Origin: Clusia tigrina
Taxonomy: Eukaryota; Arthropoda; Insecta; Diptera; Clusiidae
Reading direction: 5' to 3'
NCBI GenBank assembly: GCA_920105625.2
Contig: OV050033.1
Coordinates: forward strand, 108,089,700-108,153,699
Length of the DNA stretch: 64,000 bases
The first letter of the stretch is position 1; the number at the start of each line of letters is the position of its first letter. Of this stretch, positions 36,421-49,445 are shown one piece after another. The translations under genes and the position numbers were made by a program. The notes beneath the pieces were generated by a model, which saw only the letters and a program-made list of their open reading frames with translations, was not told the DNA's origin and searched no databases.

Positions 36421-37670
36421 TTCTATACGGTACGTCCTACACCTATCAAAGTTTCCAACATACAAATGCTTGTAACTTTTTACTGGAGCGTCATAAAACC
36501 TTTAAATTTTGTAACAATAAAGTACTCGAGCCTCTTGTCTATTTAAGCTATCGCTCAAAGCTATGCTGCCCTTGATTCCCAAATCAAACACTGATAAAAC
36601 TTCAAATGGCCCCAACTTCTATACGGTAAGTCCTACACCTATCAAAGTTTGCAACATACAAATGCTTGTAATTTTTTACTGGAGCGTCATAAAACCTTGA
36701 AATTTTGTAACAATAAAGACTCGAGCCTCTTGTCAATTTAAGCTATCGCTCAAAGCTATGCTACCCTTGAGTCCCAAATCAAACACTAACAAAACTTCAA
36801 ATGGCCCTAACTTCTATACGGTACGTCCTACACCTATCAAAGTTTGCAACATACTAATGCTTGTAACTTTTTACTGGAGAGTCATAAACCCTTGAAATTT
36901 TGTAACAATAAAGTACTCGAGCATCTTGTCAATTTAAGCTATCGCTCAAAGCTATGCTACCCTTGAGTCCCAAATCAAACACTGACAAAACTTCAAATGG
37001 CCCTAACTTCTATACGGTACGTCCTACACCTATCAAAGTTTCCAACATACAAATGCTTGTAACTTTTTACTGGAGCGTCATAAAACCTTTAAATTTTGTA
37101 ACAATAAAGTACTCGAGCCTCTTGTCTATTTAAGCTATCGCTCAAAGCTATGCTGCCCTTGATTCCCAAATCAAACACTGATAAAACTTCAAATGGCCCC
37201 AACTTCTATACGGTAAGTCCTACACCTATCAAAGTTTGCAACATAAAAATGCTTGTAATTTTTTACTGGAGCGTCATAAAACCTTGAAATTTTGTAACAA
37301 TAAAGACTCGAGCCTCTTGTCAATTTAAGCTATCGCTCAAAGCTATGCTACCCTTGAGTCCCAAATCAAACACTAACAAAACTTCAAATGGCCCTAACTT
37401 ATATACGGTACGTCCTACACCTATCAAAGTTTGCAACATACTAATGCTTGTAACTTTTTACTGGAGAGTCATAAACCCTTGAAATTTTGTAACAATAAAG
37501 TACTCGAGCATCTTGTCAATTTAAGCTATCGCTCAAAGCTATGCTACCCTTGAGTCCCAAATCAAACACTGACAAAACTTCAAATGGCCCTAACTTCTAT
37601 ACGGTACGTCCTACACCTATCAAAGTTTCCAACATACAAATGCTTTTAACTTTTTACTGGAGCGTCATAA
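36421..37670 (+). repeat. 587-bp trimer duplication
   Basis: A three-monomer unit is repeated at 587 bp (3x196-1). The rare CTGGAGAGTCATAAACCC has its GAGAGTC at 36877 and 37464, and TTTAAATTT, GACTCGAG and ACTAACAAAAC recur with it. Copies are about 36,421-37,007 and 37,008-37,594, with similarity running to about 37,670. One private difference is CTTATATACGG in copy 2 against CTTCTATACGG in copy 1. Confidence 0.9.
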
Positions 37671-38114
37671 AACCTTGAAATTTTGTAACAATAAAGTACT
37701 CGAGCCTCTTGTCAATTTAAGCTATCGCTCAAAGCTATGCTGCCCTTGAGTCCGAAGTCAAAAACTGAAAAAAACTTCAAATGGCCCCAACTTCTACACA
37801 GTACGTCCTACACCTATCAAAGTTTGCAAGATACAAATGCTTGTAACTTTTTACAGCAGCGTCATAAAACCTTGAAATTTTGTAACAATAAAGTACCCGA
37901 GCCTCTTGTCAATTTAAACTATCGCTCAAAGCTATGCCACCCTTGAGTCCCTAATCAAACACTGACAAAACTTCAAATGGCCCTAACTTCTATACGGTAC
38001 GTCCTACACCTATCAAAGTTTGCAACATACAAATGCTTGTAACTTTTTACTGGAGCGTCATAAAACCTTGAAACTTTGTAACAATAAAGTACTCGAGCCT
38101 CTTGTCTATTTAAG

Positions 38115-39835
38115 CTATCGCACAAGGCTATGCTGCCCTTGAGTCCCAAATCAAACACTGATAAAACTTCAAATGGCCCTAACTTCTACACGGTACGTCC
38201 TACACCTATCAAAGTTTACAACATACAAATGCTTGTATCTTTTTACTGGAGCGTCATAAAACCTTGAAATTTTGTAACAATAAAGTACTCGAGCCTCTTG
38301 TCAATTGAAGCTATCGCTCAAAGCTATCCTACCCTTGAGTCCCAAATCAAACACTGAGAAAACTACAAATGGCCCTAGCTTCTATACGGTACGTCCTACA
38401 CCTATCAAAGTTTCCAACATACAAATACTTGTAACTTTATACTGGAGCGTCATAAGACCTTGAAATTTTGTAACAATAAAGTACTCGAGCCTCTTGTAAA
38501 TTTAAGTTATCGCTCAAAGCTATGCTGCCCTTGAGTCCCAAATCAAACACTGATAAAACTTCAAATGGCCCTAGCTTCTATACGGTACGTCCTACACCTA
38601 TCAAAGTTTCCAACATACAAATGCTTGTAAATTTCTACTTGAGCGTCATAAAACCTTGAAATTTTGTAACAATAAAGAACTCGAGCCTCTTGTCAATTTA
38701 AGCTGTCGCTCTAAGCTATGCTGCCCTTGAGTCCCAAATCAAACACTGATAAAACTTCAAATGGCCCCAACTTCTACACGGTACGTCCTACACCTATCAA
38801 AGTTTGCAAGATACAAATGCTTGTAACTTTTTGCTGGAGCGTCATAAAACCTTGAAATTTTGTTTAACAATAAAGTACTCGAGCCTCTTGTCAATTTAAG
38901 CTATCGCTCAAAGCTATGCTACCCTTGAGTCCCAAATCAAACACTGACAAAACTTCAAATGGCCCTAACTTCTATACGGTACGTCCTACACCTATCAATG
39001 TTTGCAACATACAAATGCTTGTAACTTTATACTGGAGCGTCATACAACCTTGAAATTTTGTAACAATAAAGTACTCGAGCCTCTTATCAATTTAAGCTAT
39101 CGCTCAAAGCTATGCTGCCCTTGAGTCCCAAATCAAACACTGATAAAACTTTAAATGGCCCCAACTTCTATACGGTACGTCCTACACCTATCAAAGTTTG
39201 CAAGATACAAATGCTTGTAACTTTTTACTGCAGCGTCATAAAACCTTGAAATTTTTTAACAATAAAGTACCCGAGCCTCTTGTCAATTTAAACTATCGCT
39301 CAAAGCTATGCTACCCTTGAGTCCCAAATCAAACACTGACAAAACTTCAAATGGCCCTAACTTCTATACGGTACGTCCTACACCATTCAAAGTTTGCAAC
39401 ATACAAATGCTTGTAACTTTTTACTGGAGATTCATAAAACCTTGAAATTTTGTAACAATAAAGTACTCGAGCCTCTTGTCAATTTAAGCCATCGCTCAAA
39501 GCTATGCTACCCTTGAGTCCCAAATCAAACACTGACAAAACTTCAAATGGCCCTAACTTCTATTCGGTACGTCCTACACATATCAATGTTTGCAACATAC
39601 AAATGCTTGTAACTTTTTACTGGAGCGTCATAAAACCTTAAAATTTTGGAACAATAAATTACTCGAGCCTCATGTAAATTTAAGCTATCGCACAAGGCTA
39701 TGCTGCCCTTGAGTCCCAAATCAAACACTGATAAAAATTCTACACGGTACGCCCTACACCTATCAAAGTTTACAACATACAAATGCTTGTATCTTTTTAC
39801 TGGAGCGTCATAAAACCTTGAAATTTTGTAACAAT
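38115..39835 (+). repeat. 1.72-kb block, right member of pair spaced 3,530 bp
   Basis: This is the second copy of 34.6-36.3 kb. Its left edge is a chimeric monomer: CTTGTCTATTT, typical of one variant, is followed directly by CGCACAAGG, typical of another, so the exchange point lies near 38,105-38,120. A 16-bp deletion near 39,737 (GATAAAAATTC joined to TACACGG) is private to this copy. Downstream it continues to a CAATTGAAGC monomer, whereas the left copy enters AAGTACCCGAACC. Confidence 0.83.
39725..39745 (+). repeat. Private 16-bp deletion in family C monomer
   Basis: The CTTCAAATGGCCCCAAC region is lost, leaving GATAAAAATTC joined to TACACGG. The homologous monomer at 36,201 is intact. 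The deletion is in the right member of the 3,530-bp-spaced pair only. Confidence 0.85.
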
Positions 39836-40579
39836 AAAGTACTCGAGCCTCTTGTCAATTGAAGCTATCGCTCAAAGCTATGCTACCCTTGAGTCCCAAA
39901 TCAAACACTGATAAAACTACAAATGGCCCTAGCTTCTATACGGTACGTCCTACACCTATCAAAGTTTCCAACATACAAATGCTTGTAACTTTTTACTGGA
40001 GCGTCGAAAAACCTTTAAATTTTGTAACAATAAAGTACTCGAGCCTCTTGTCTATTTAAGCTATCGCTCAAAGCTATGCTGCCCTTGATTCCCAAATCAA
40101 ACACTGATAAAACTTCAAATGGCCCCAACTTCTATACGGTAAATCCTACACCTATCAAAGTTTGCAACATACAAATGCTTGTAATTTTTTACTTTAGCGT
40201 CATAAAACCTTGAAATTTTGTAACAATAAAGACTCGAGCCTCTTGTCAATTTAAGCTATCGCTCAAAGCTATGCTACCCTTGAGTCCCAAATCAAACACT
40301 GACAAAACTTCAAATGGCCCTAACTTATATACGGTACGTCCTACACCTATCAAAGTTTGCAAGATACAAATGCTTGTAACTTTTTACTGGAGCGTCATAA
40401 AACCTTGAAATTTTGGAACAATAAAGTACTCGAGCCTCATGTCAATTTAAGCTATCGCACAAGGCTATGCTGCCCTTGAGTCCCAAACCAAACACTGATA
40501 AAACTTCAAATGGCCCCAACTTCTACACGGTACGTCCTACACTTATCAAAGTTTACAACATACAAATGCTGGTATCTTT

Positions 40580-42147
40580 TTACTGGAGCGTCATAAAACC
40601 TTTAAATTTTGTAACAATAAAGTACTCGAGCCTCTTGTCTATTTAAGCTATCGCTCAAAGCTATGCTGCCCTTGATTCCCAAATCAAACACTGATAAAAC
40701 TTCAAATGGCCCCAACTTCTATACGGTAAGTCCTACACCTATCAAAGTTTGCAACATACAAATGCTTGTAATTTTTTACTGGAGCGTCATAAAACCTTGA
40801 AATTTTGTAACAATAAAGAACTCGAGCCTCTTGTAAATTTAAGCTATCGCTCCAAGCTATGCTACCCTTGAGTCCCAAATCAAACACAGATAAAACTTCA
40901 AATGGCACTAACTTCTATACGGTACGTCCTACACCTATCAAAGTTTGCAACATACTAATGCTTGTAACTTTTTACTGGAGCGTCATAAAACCTTGAAATT
41001 TTGTAACAATAAAGAACTCGAGCCTCTTGTAAATTTAAGCTATCGCTCCAAGCTATGCTACCCTTGAGTCCCAAATCAAACACAGATAAAACTTCAAATG
41101 GCACTAACTTCTATACGGTACGTCCTACACCTATCAAAGTTTGCAACATACAAATGCTTGTAACTTTTTACTGGAGCGTCATAAAACCTTGAAATTTTGT
41201 AACAATAAACTACTCCAGCCTCTTGTCAATTTAAGCTATCGCTCAAAGCTATGCTGCCCTTGAGTCCCAAGTCAAACACTGATAAAACTTCAAATGGCCC
41301 CAACTTCTACACAGTACGACCTACACCTATCAAAGTTTGCAAGATACAAATGCTGGTAACTTTTTACTGCAGCGTCATAAAACCTTGAAAATTTGTAACA
41401 ATAAAGTACCCGAGCCTCTTGTCAATTTAAACTCTCGCTCAAAGCTATGCCACCCTTGAGTCCCTAATCAAACACTGACAAAACTTCAAATGGCCCTAAC
41501 TTCTATACGGTACGTCCTACACCTATCAAAGTTTGCAACATACAAATGCTTGTAACTTTTTACTGGAGCGTCATAAAACCTTGAAATTTTGTAACAATAA
41601 AGTACTCGAGCCTCTTGTCAATTTAAGCCATCGCTCAAAGCTATGCTACCCTTGAGTCCCAAATCAAACACTGACAAAACTTCAAATGGCCCTAACTTCT
41701 ATTCGGTACGTCCTACACATATCAATGTTTGCAACATACAAATGCTTGTAACTTTTTACTGGAGCGTCATAAAACCTTGAAATTTTGGAACAATAAAGTA
41801 CTCGAGCCTCATGTCAATTTAAGCTATCGCACAAGGCTATGCTGCCCTTGAGTCCCAAACCAAACACTGATAAAACTTCAAATGGCCCCAACTTCTACAC
41901 GGTACGTCCTACACTTATCAAAGTTTACAACATACAAATGCTTGTATCTTTTTACTGGAGCGTCATAAAACCTTGAAATTTTGTAACAATAAAGTACTCG
42001 AGCCTCTTGTCCATTGAAGCTATCGCTCAAAGCTATGCTACCCTTGAGTCCCAAATCAAACACTAATAAAACTACAAATGGCCCTAGCTTCTATACGGTA
42101 CGTCCTACACCTATCAAAGTTTCCAACATACAAATGCTTGTACCTTT
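40580..42147 (+). repeat. 1,568-bp octamer duplication, copy 1
   Basis: Eight 196-bp monomers (exactly 1,568 bp) are repeated directly downstream. The anchor is the rare AACTACTCCAGCC, with TACTCC at 41211 and 42779. The order is TTTAAATTT, AATTTTTTACTGG with GAACTCGAG and TTGTAAATTT, CTAATGC with CTCCAAGC, ACTCCAGCC, CACAGTACGACC with ATGCTGGTAAC and CTGCAGCG, ACTCTCGCTC with GCCACCC, GCCATCGCTC with TATTCGG, then GGAACA with CACAAGG and CAAACCAAAC. Parts recur at 50.1-51.45 kb and 54.0-55.96 kb. Confidence 0.9.
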
Positions 42148-43133
42148 TTACTGGAGCGTCATAAAACCTTTAAATTTTGTAACAATAAAGTACTCGAGCC
42201 TCTTGTCTATTTAAGCTATCGCTCAAAGCTATGCTGCCCTTGATTCCGAAATCAAACACTGATAAAACTTCAAATGGCCCCAACTTCTATACGGTAAGTC
42301 CTACACCTATCAAAGTTTGCAACATACAAACGCTTGTAATTTTTTACTGGAGCGTCATAAAACCTTGAAATTTTGTAACAATAAAGAACTCGAGCCTCTT
42401 GTAAATTTAAGCTATCGCTCCAAGCTATGCTACCCTTGAGTCCCAAATCAAACACAGATAAAACTTCAAATGGCACTAACTTCTATACGGTACGTCCTAC
42501 ACCTATCAAAGTTTGCAACATACTAATGCTTGTAACTTTTTACTGGAGCGTCATAAAACCTTGAAATTTTGTAACAATAAAGAACTCGAGCCTCTTGTAA
42601 ATTTAAGCTATCGCTCCAAGCTATGCTACCCTTGAGTCCCAAATCAAACACAGATAAAACTTCAAATGGCACTAACTTCTATACGGTACGTCCTACACCT
42701 ATCAAAGTTTGCAACATACAAATGCTTGTAACTTTTTACTGGAGCGTCATAAAACCTTGAAATTTTGTAACAATAAACTACTCCAGCCTCTTGTCAATTT
42801 AAGCTATCGCTCAAAGCTATGCTGCCCTTGAGTCCCAAGTCAAACACTGATAAAACTTCAAATGGCCCCAACTTCTACACAGTACGACCTACACCTATCA
42901 AAGTTTGCAAGATACAAATGCTGGTAACTTTTTACTGCAGCGTCATAAAACCTTGAAAATTTGTAACAATAAAGTACCCGAGCCTCTTGTCAATTTAAAC
43001 TCTCGCTCAAAGCTATGCCACCCTTGAGTCCCTAATCAAACACTGACAAAACTTCAAATGGCCCTAACTTCTATACGGTACGTCCTACACCTATCAAAGT
43101 TTGCAACATACAAATGCTTGTAACTTTTTACTG
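42148..43133 (+). repeat. 1,568-bp octamer duplication, copy 2 (partial)
   Basis: This is the first five monomers or so of the octamer again, at constant 1,568-bp spacing. It ends near 43,133, where TGGAGTGTC replaces TGGAGCGTC. It carries private changes such as GATTCCGAAATC near 42,245 and CAAACGCTTG near 42,328. It aligns with 54,971-55,958 at 12,823 bp, and its first 440 bp also align with 51,009-51,450 at 8,861 bp. Confidence 0.88.
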
Positions 43134-43570
43134 GAGTGTCATAAAACCTTGAAATTTTGTAACAATAAAGTACTCGAGCCTCTTGTCAATTTAAGCCATC
43201 GCTCAAAGCTATGCTACCCTTGAGTCCCAAATCAAACATTGACAAAACTTCAAATGGCCCTAACTTCTATACGGTACGTCCTACACATATCAATGTTTGC
43301 AACATACAAATGCTTGTAACTTTTTACTGGAGCGTCATAAAACCTTGAAATTTTGGAACAATAAAGTACTCGAGCCTCATGTCAATTTAAGCTTTCGCAC
43401 AAGGCTATGCCACCCTTGAGTCCCTAATCAAACACTGACAAAACTTCAAATGGCCCTAACTTCTATATGGTACGTCCTACACCTATCAAAGTTTGCAACA
43501 TACAAATGCTTGTAACTTTTTACTGGAGCGTCATAAAACCTTGAAATTTTGTAACAATAAAGTACTCGAG
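43050..43570 (+). repeat. Block repeated at 1,371 bp, with chimeric monomer
   Basis: This block matches about 44,421-44,941 at 1,371 bp (seven monomers less one base). The key shared feature is a chimeric monomer near 43,360-43,430: GGAACA, CCTCATGTC and CTTTCGCACAAGG from one variant, then TGCCACCC and GAGTCCCTAATC from another. The same junction is at 44,762 and 57,779. A single recombination inside a monomer followed by duplication explains the three copies. Confidence 0.85.
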
Positions 43571-43591
43571 CCTCTTGTCAATTTAAGCCAT

Positions 43592-46500
43592 CGCTCAAAG
43601 CTATGCTACCCTTGAGTCCCAAATCAAACACTGATAAAACTTCAAATGGCCCTAACTTCTATACGGTACGTCCTACACCATTCAAAGTTTGCAACATACA
43701 AATGCTTGTAACTTTTTACTGGAGATTCATAAAACCTTGAAATTTTGTAACAATAAAGTACTCGAGCCTCTTGTCAATTTAAGCCATCGCTCAAAGCTAT
43801 GCTACCCTTGAGTCCCAAATCAAACACTGATAAAACTTTAAATGGCCCCAACTTCTATATGGTACGTCCTACACCTATCAAAGTTTGCCAGATACAAATG
43901 CTTGTAACTTTTTACTGCAGCGTCATAAAACCTTGAAATTTTGTAACAATAAAGTACCCGAGCCTCTTGTCAATTTAAAATATCGCTCAAAGCTATGCTA
44001 CCCTTGAGTCCCAAATCAAACACTGACAAAACTTCAAATGGCCCTAACTTCAATACGGTACGTCCTATACCTATCAAAGTTTGCAACATACAAATGCTTG
44101 TAACTTTTTACTGGAGCGTCATAAAACCTTGAAATTTTGTAACAATAAAGTACTCGAGCCTCTTGTCAATTGAAGCTATCGCTCAAAGCTATGCTACCCT
44201 TGAGTCCCAAATCAAACACTGATAAAACTTCAAATGGCCCTAGCTTCTATACGGTACGTCCTACACCTATCAAAGTTTCCAACATACAAATGCTTGTAAC
44301 TTTTTACTGGAGCGTCATAAAACCTTGAAATTTTGTAACAATAAAGACTCGAGCCTCTTGTCAATTTAAGCTATCGCTCAAAGCTATGCTACCCTTGAGT
44401 CCCAAATCAAACACTGACATAACTTCAAATGGCCCTAACTTCTATACGGTACGTCCTACACCTATCAAAGTTTGCAACATACAAATGCTTGTAACTTTTT
44501 ACTGGAGTGTCATAAAACCTTGAAATTTTGTAACAATAAAGTACTCGAGCCTCTTGTCAATTTAAGCCATCGCTCAAAGCTATGCTACCGTTGAGTCCCA
44601 AATCAAACATTGACAAAACTTCAAATGGCCCTAACTTCTATACGGTACGTCCTACACATATCAATGTTTGCAACATACAAATGCTTGTAACTTTTTACTG
44701 GAGCGTCATAAAACCTTGAAATTTTGGAACAATAAAGTACTCGAGCCTCATGTCAATTTAAGCTTTCGCACAAGGCTATGCCACCCTTGAGTCCCTAATC
44801 AAACACTGACAAAACTTCAAATGGCCCTAACTTCTATACGGTACGTCCTACACCTATCAAAGTTTGCAACATACAAATGCTTGTAACTTTTTACTGGAGC
44901 GTCATAAAACCTTGAAATTTTGTAACAATAAAGTACTCGAGCATCTTGTCTATTTAAGCTATCGCTCAAAGCTATGCTGCCCTTGAGTCCCAAATCAAAC
45001 ACTGATAAAACTTTAAATGGCCCCAACTTCTATACGATACGTCCTACACCTATCAAAGTTTGCCAGATACAAATGCTTGTAACTTTTTACTGCAGCGTCA
45101 TAAAACCTTGAAATTTTGTAACAATAAAGTACCCGAGCCTCTTGTCAATTTAAACTATCGCTCAAAGCTATGCTACCCTTGAGTCCCAAATCAAACACTG
45201 ACAAAACTTCAAATGGCCCTAACTTCTATACGGTACGTCCTACACCATTCAAAGTTTGCAACATACAAATGCTTGTAACTTTTTACTGGAGATTCATAAA
45301 ACCTTGAAATTTTGTAACAATAAAGTACTCGAGCCTCTTGTCAATTTAAGCCATCGCTCAAAGCTATGCTACCCTTGAGTCCCAAATCAAACACTGACAA
45401 AACTTCAAATGGCCCTAACTTCTATTCGGTGCGTCCTACACATACCAATGTTTGCAACATACAAATGCTTGTAACTTTTTACTGGAGCGTCATAAAACCT
45501 TGAAATTTTGTAACAATAAAGTACTCGAGCCTCTTGTCAATTGAAGCTATCGCTCAAAGCTATGCTACCCTTGAGTCCCAAATCAAACACTGATAAAACT
45601 TCAAATGGCCCTAGCTTCTATACGGTACGTCCTACACCTATCAAAGTTTCCAACATACAAATGCTTGTAACTTTTTACTGGAGCGTCATAAAACCTTTAA
45701 ATTTTGTAACAATAAAGAACTCGAGCCTCTTGTCAATTTAAGCTATCGCTCCAAGCTATGCTGCCCTTGATTCCCAAATCAAACACTGATAAAACTTCAA
45801 ATGGCCCCAACTTCTATACGGTAAGTCCTACACCTATCAAAGTTTGCAACATACAAATGCTTGTAATTTTTTACTGGAGCGTCATAAAACCTTGAAATTT
45901 TGTAACAATAAAGACTCGAGCCTCTTGTCAATTTAAGCTATCGCTCAAAGCAATGCTACCCTTGAGTCCCAAATCAAACACTGACAAAACTTCAAATGGC
46001 CCTAACTTATATACGGTACGTCCTACACCTATCAAAGTTTGCAACATACTAATGCTTGTAACTTTTTACTGGAGCGTCATAAAACCTTGAAATTTTGTAA
46101 CAATAAAGAACTAGAGCCTCTTGTCAATTTAAGCTATCGCTCCAAGCTATGCTACCCTTGAGTCCCAAATCAAACACAGATAAAACTTCAAATGGCACTA
46201 ACTTCTATATGGTACGTCCTACACCTATCAAAGTTTGCAACATACAAGTGCTTGTAACTTTTTACTGGAGTGTCATACACTCTTGAAATTTTGGAACAAT
46301 AAAGGACTCGAGCCTCATATCAATTTAAGCTATCGCACAAGGCTATGCTGTCCTTGAGACCCAAATCAAACACTGATAAAACTTCAAATGGCACCAACTT
46401 CTACACGGCACGTCCTACACCTATCAAAGTTTACAACATACAAATGCTTGTATCTTTTTACTGGAGCGTCATAAAACCTTGAAATTTTGTAACAATAAAG

Positions 46501-49445
46501 TACTCGAGCCTCTTGTCAATTGAAGCTATCACTCAAAGCTTTCCTAACCTTGAGTCCCAAATCAAACACTGATAAAACTACAAATGGCCCTAGCTTCTAT
46601 ACGGTACGTCCTACACCTATCAAAGTTTCCAACATACAAATGCTTGTAACTTTATACTGGAGCGTCATAAGACCTTGAAATTTTGTAACAATAAAGTACT
46701 CGAGCCTCTTGTCAATTTAAGCTATCGCTCAAAGCCATGCTGTCCTTGAGTCCCAAATCAAACACTGATAAAACTTCAAATGGCCCTAGCTTCTATACGG
46801 TACGTCCTACACCTATCAATGTTTCCAACATACAAATGCTTGTAAGTTTCTACTTGAGCGTCATAAAACCTTGAAATTTTGTAACAAAAAAGAACTCGAG
46901 CCTCTTGTCAATTTAAGCTGTCGCTCTAAGCTATGCTGCCCTTGAGTCCCAAATCAAACACTGATAAAACTTCAAATGGCCCCAACTTCTACACGGTACG
47001 TCCTACACCTATCAACGTTTGCAAGATACAAATGCTTGTAACTTTTTACTGGAGCGTCATAAAACCTTGAAATTTTTTTTACAATAAAGTACTCGAGCCT
47101 CTTGTCAATTTAAGCTATCGCTCAAAGCTATGCTACCCTTGAGTCCCAAATCAAACACTGACAAAACGTCAAATGGCCCTAACTTCTATACGGTACGTCC
47201 TACACCTATCAATGTTTGCAACATACAAATGCTTGTAACTTTATACTGGAGCGTCATACAACCTTGAAATTTTGTAACAATAAAGTACTCGAGCCTCTTG
47301 TCAATTTAAGCTATCGCTCAAAGCTATGCTGCCCTTGAGTCCCAAATCAAACACTGATAAAACTTTAAATGGCCCCAACTTCTATACGGTACGTCCTTCA
47401 CCTATCAAAGTTTGCAAGATACAAATGCTTGTAACTTTTTACTTGAGCGTCATAAAACCTTGAAATTTTGTAACAATAAACTACTCGAGCCTCAAACACT
47501 GATAAAACTTCAAATGGCCCTAGCTTCTATACGGTACGTCCTACACTTAACAAAGTTTCCAACATACAAATGCTTGTAACTTTTTACTGGAGCGTCATAA
47601 AACCTTGAAATTTTGTAACAATAAAGTAGTCGAGCCTCTTGTCAATTTAAGCTATCGCTCAAAGCTATGCTGCCCTTGAGTCCCAAATCAAACACTGATA
47701 AAACTTCAAATGGCCCTAGCTTCTATACGGTGCGTCCTACACCTATCAAAGTTTGCAACATACAAATGCTTGTAACTTTTAACTGGAGCGTCATAAAACC
47801 TTGGAATTTTGTAACAATAAAGTACTCGAGCCTCTTGTCAATTTAAGCTATCGCTCAAACTATGCCACCCTTGAGTCCCTAATCAAACACTGACAAAACT
47901 TCAAATGGCCCTAACTTCTATACGGTACGTCCTACACCTATCAAAGTTTGCAACATACAAATGGTTGTAACTTTTTACTGGAGCGTCATAAAACCTTGAA
48001 ATTTTGTAACAATAAAGTACTCGAGCCTCTTGTCTATTTAAGCTATCGCTCAAATCTATGCTGCCCTTGAGTCCCAAATCAAACACTGATAAAACTTGAA
48101 ATGTCCCCAACTTTTATACGGTAAGTCCTACACCTATCAAAGTTTGCAACATACAAATGCTTGTAACTTTTTACTGGACCGTCATAAAACCTTGAAATTT
48201 TGTAACAATAAAGACTCGAGTCTCTTGTCAATTTAAGCTATCGCTCAAAGCTATGCAACCCTTGAGTCCCAAACCAAACACAGATAAAACTTCAAATGGC
48301 ACTAACTTCTATACGGTACGTCCTACACCTATCAAAGTTTGCAACATACAAATGCTTGTAACTTTTTACTGGAGCGTCATAAAACCTTGAAATTTTGTAA
48401 CAATAACGTACTCGAGCCTCTTGCCAATTTAAGCTATCGCTCCAAGCTATGCTACCCTTGAGTCCCAAACCAAACACAGATAAAACTTCAAATGGCACTA
48501 ACTTCTATACGGTACGTCCTACACCTATCAAAGTTTGCAACATACAAATGCTTGTAACTTTTTACTGGAGCGTCATAAAACCTTGAAATTTTGTAACAAT
48601 AAAGTACTCGAGCCTCAAACACTGATAAAACTTCAAATGGTTCCAACTTCTATACAGTACGTCCTACACCTATCAAAGTTTGCAACATACAAATGCTTGT
48701 AACTTTTTACTGGATCGTCATAAAACCTTGACATTTTGTAACAATAAAGTACTCGAGCATCTTGTCAATTTAAGCTATCGCTCAAAGCTATGCTACCCTT
48801 GAGTCCCAAATCAAACACTGACAAAACTTCAAATGGCCCTAACTTTTCTACGTTACGTCCTACACCTATCAAAGTTTCCAACATACAAATGCTTGTAACT
48901 TTTTACTGGAGCGTCATAAAACCTTGAAATTTTGTAACAATAAAGTACTCGAGCCTCTTGTCAATTTAAGCTATCGCTCTAAGCTATGCTGCCCTTGAGT
49001 CCCAAATAAAACACTGATAAAACTTCAAATGGCCCCAACTTCTACACGGTACATCCTACACCTATCAAAGTTTGCAAGATACAAATGCTTGTAACTTTTT
49101 ACTGGAGCGTCATAAAACCTTGAAATTTGTTTAACAATAAAGTACTCGAGCCTCTTGTCAATTTAAGCTATCGCTCCAAGCTATGCTACCCTTGAGTCCC
49201 AAATCAAATACAGATAAAACTTCAAATGGCACTAACTTCTATACGGTACGTCCCACACCTTTCAAAGTTTGCAACATACAAATGCTTGTAACTTTTTACT
49301 GGAGCGTCATAAAACCTTGAAATTTTGTGACAATAAAGTAATCGAGCCTCAAACACTGATAAAACTTCAAATGGCCCTAGCTTCTATACGGTACGTCCTA
49401 CACGTATCAAAGTTTCCAACATACAAATGCTTGTAACTTTTTACT
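43592..49445 (+). repeat. 5.85-kb segmental duplication, left copy (spacing 13,017 bp)
   Basis: This segment recurs at about 56,609-62,462 with constant spacing of 13,017 bp. Anchors are the TTTAAATGG-containing monomer at 43831 and 56848 and three deletion junctions at 47489, 48612 and 49346 against 60506, 61629 and 62363. By eye the copies differ at only a dozen or two scattered bases plus one short patch. Where they differ, this left copy usually carries the non-consensus base, for example ACTAGAGCC, CCTAACCTTG, AAGCCATGC, CTTAACAAAG and TACGATACG. The right edge is sharp: TTACTGCAGC here against TTACTGGAGC in the partner. Confidence 0.92.

Larger units (their letters stand above)
33681..40579 (+). 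repeat. Family C region, without 145-bp monomers
   Basis: This stretch is dominated by CAAGATACAAATG with CTGCAGCG and AAGTACCCGAG monomers, GGCCCTAGC monomers, TATACTGGAGCGTCATAAGACC, TTCTACTTGAGCG, CACCATTCAAAG with GAGATTC, and GGAACA with CACAAGG. The deletion junction seen 17 times before 33.3 kb does not occur again until 47,489. Individual oddities include a five-base loss near 33,884 (CTATACGTCC), CCTAAAAAGTTTG near 35,125 and a 16-bp loss near 39,737. Two duplications inside are described separately. Confidence 0.8.
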
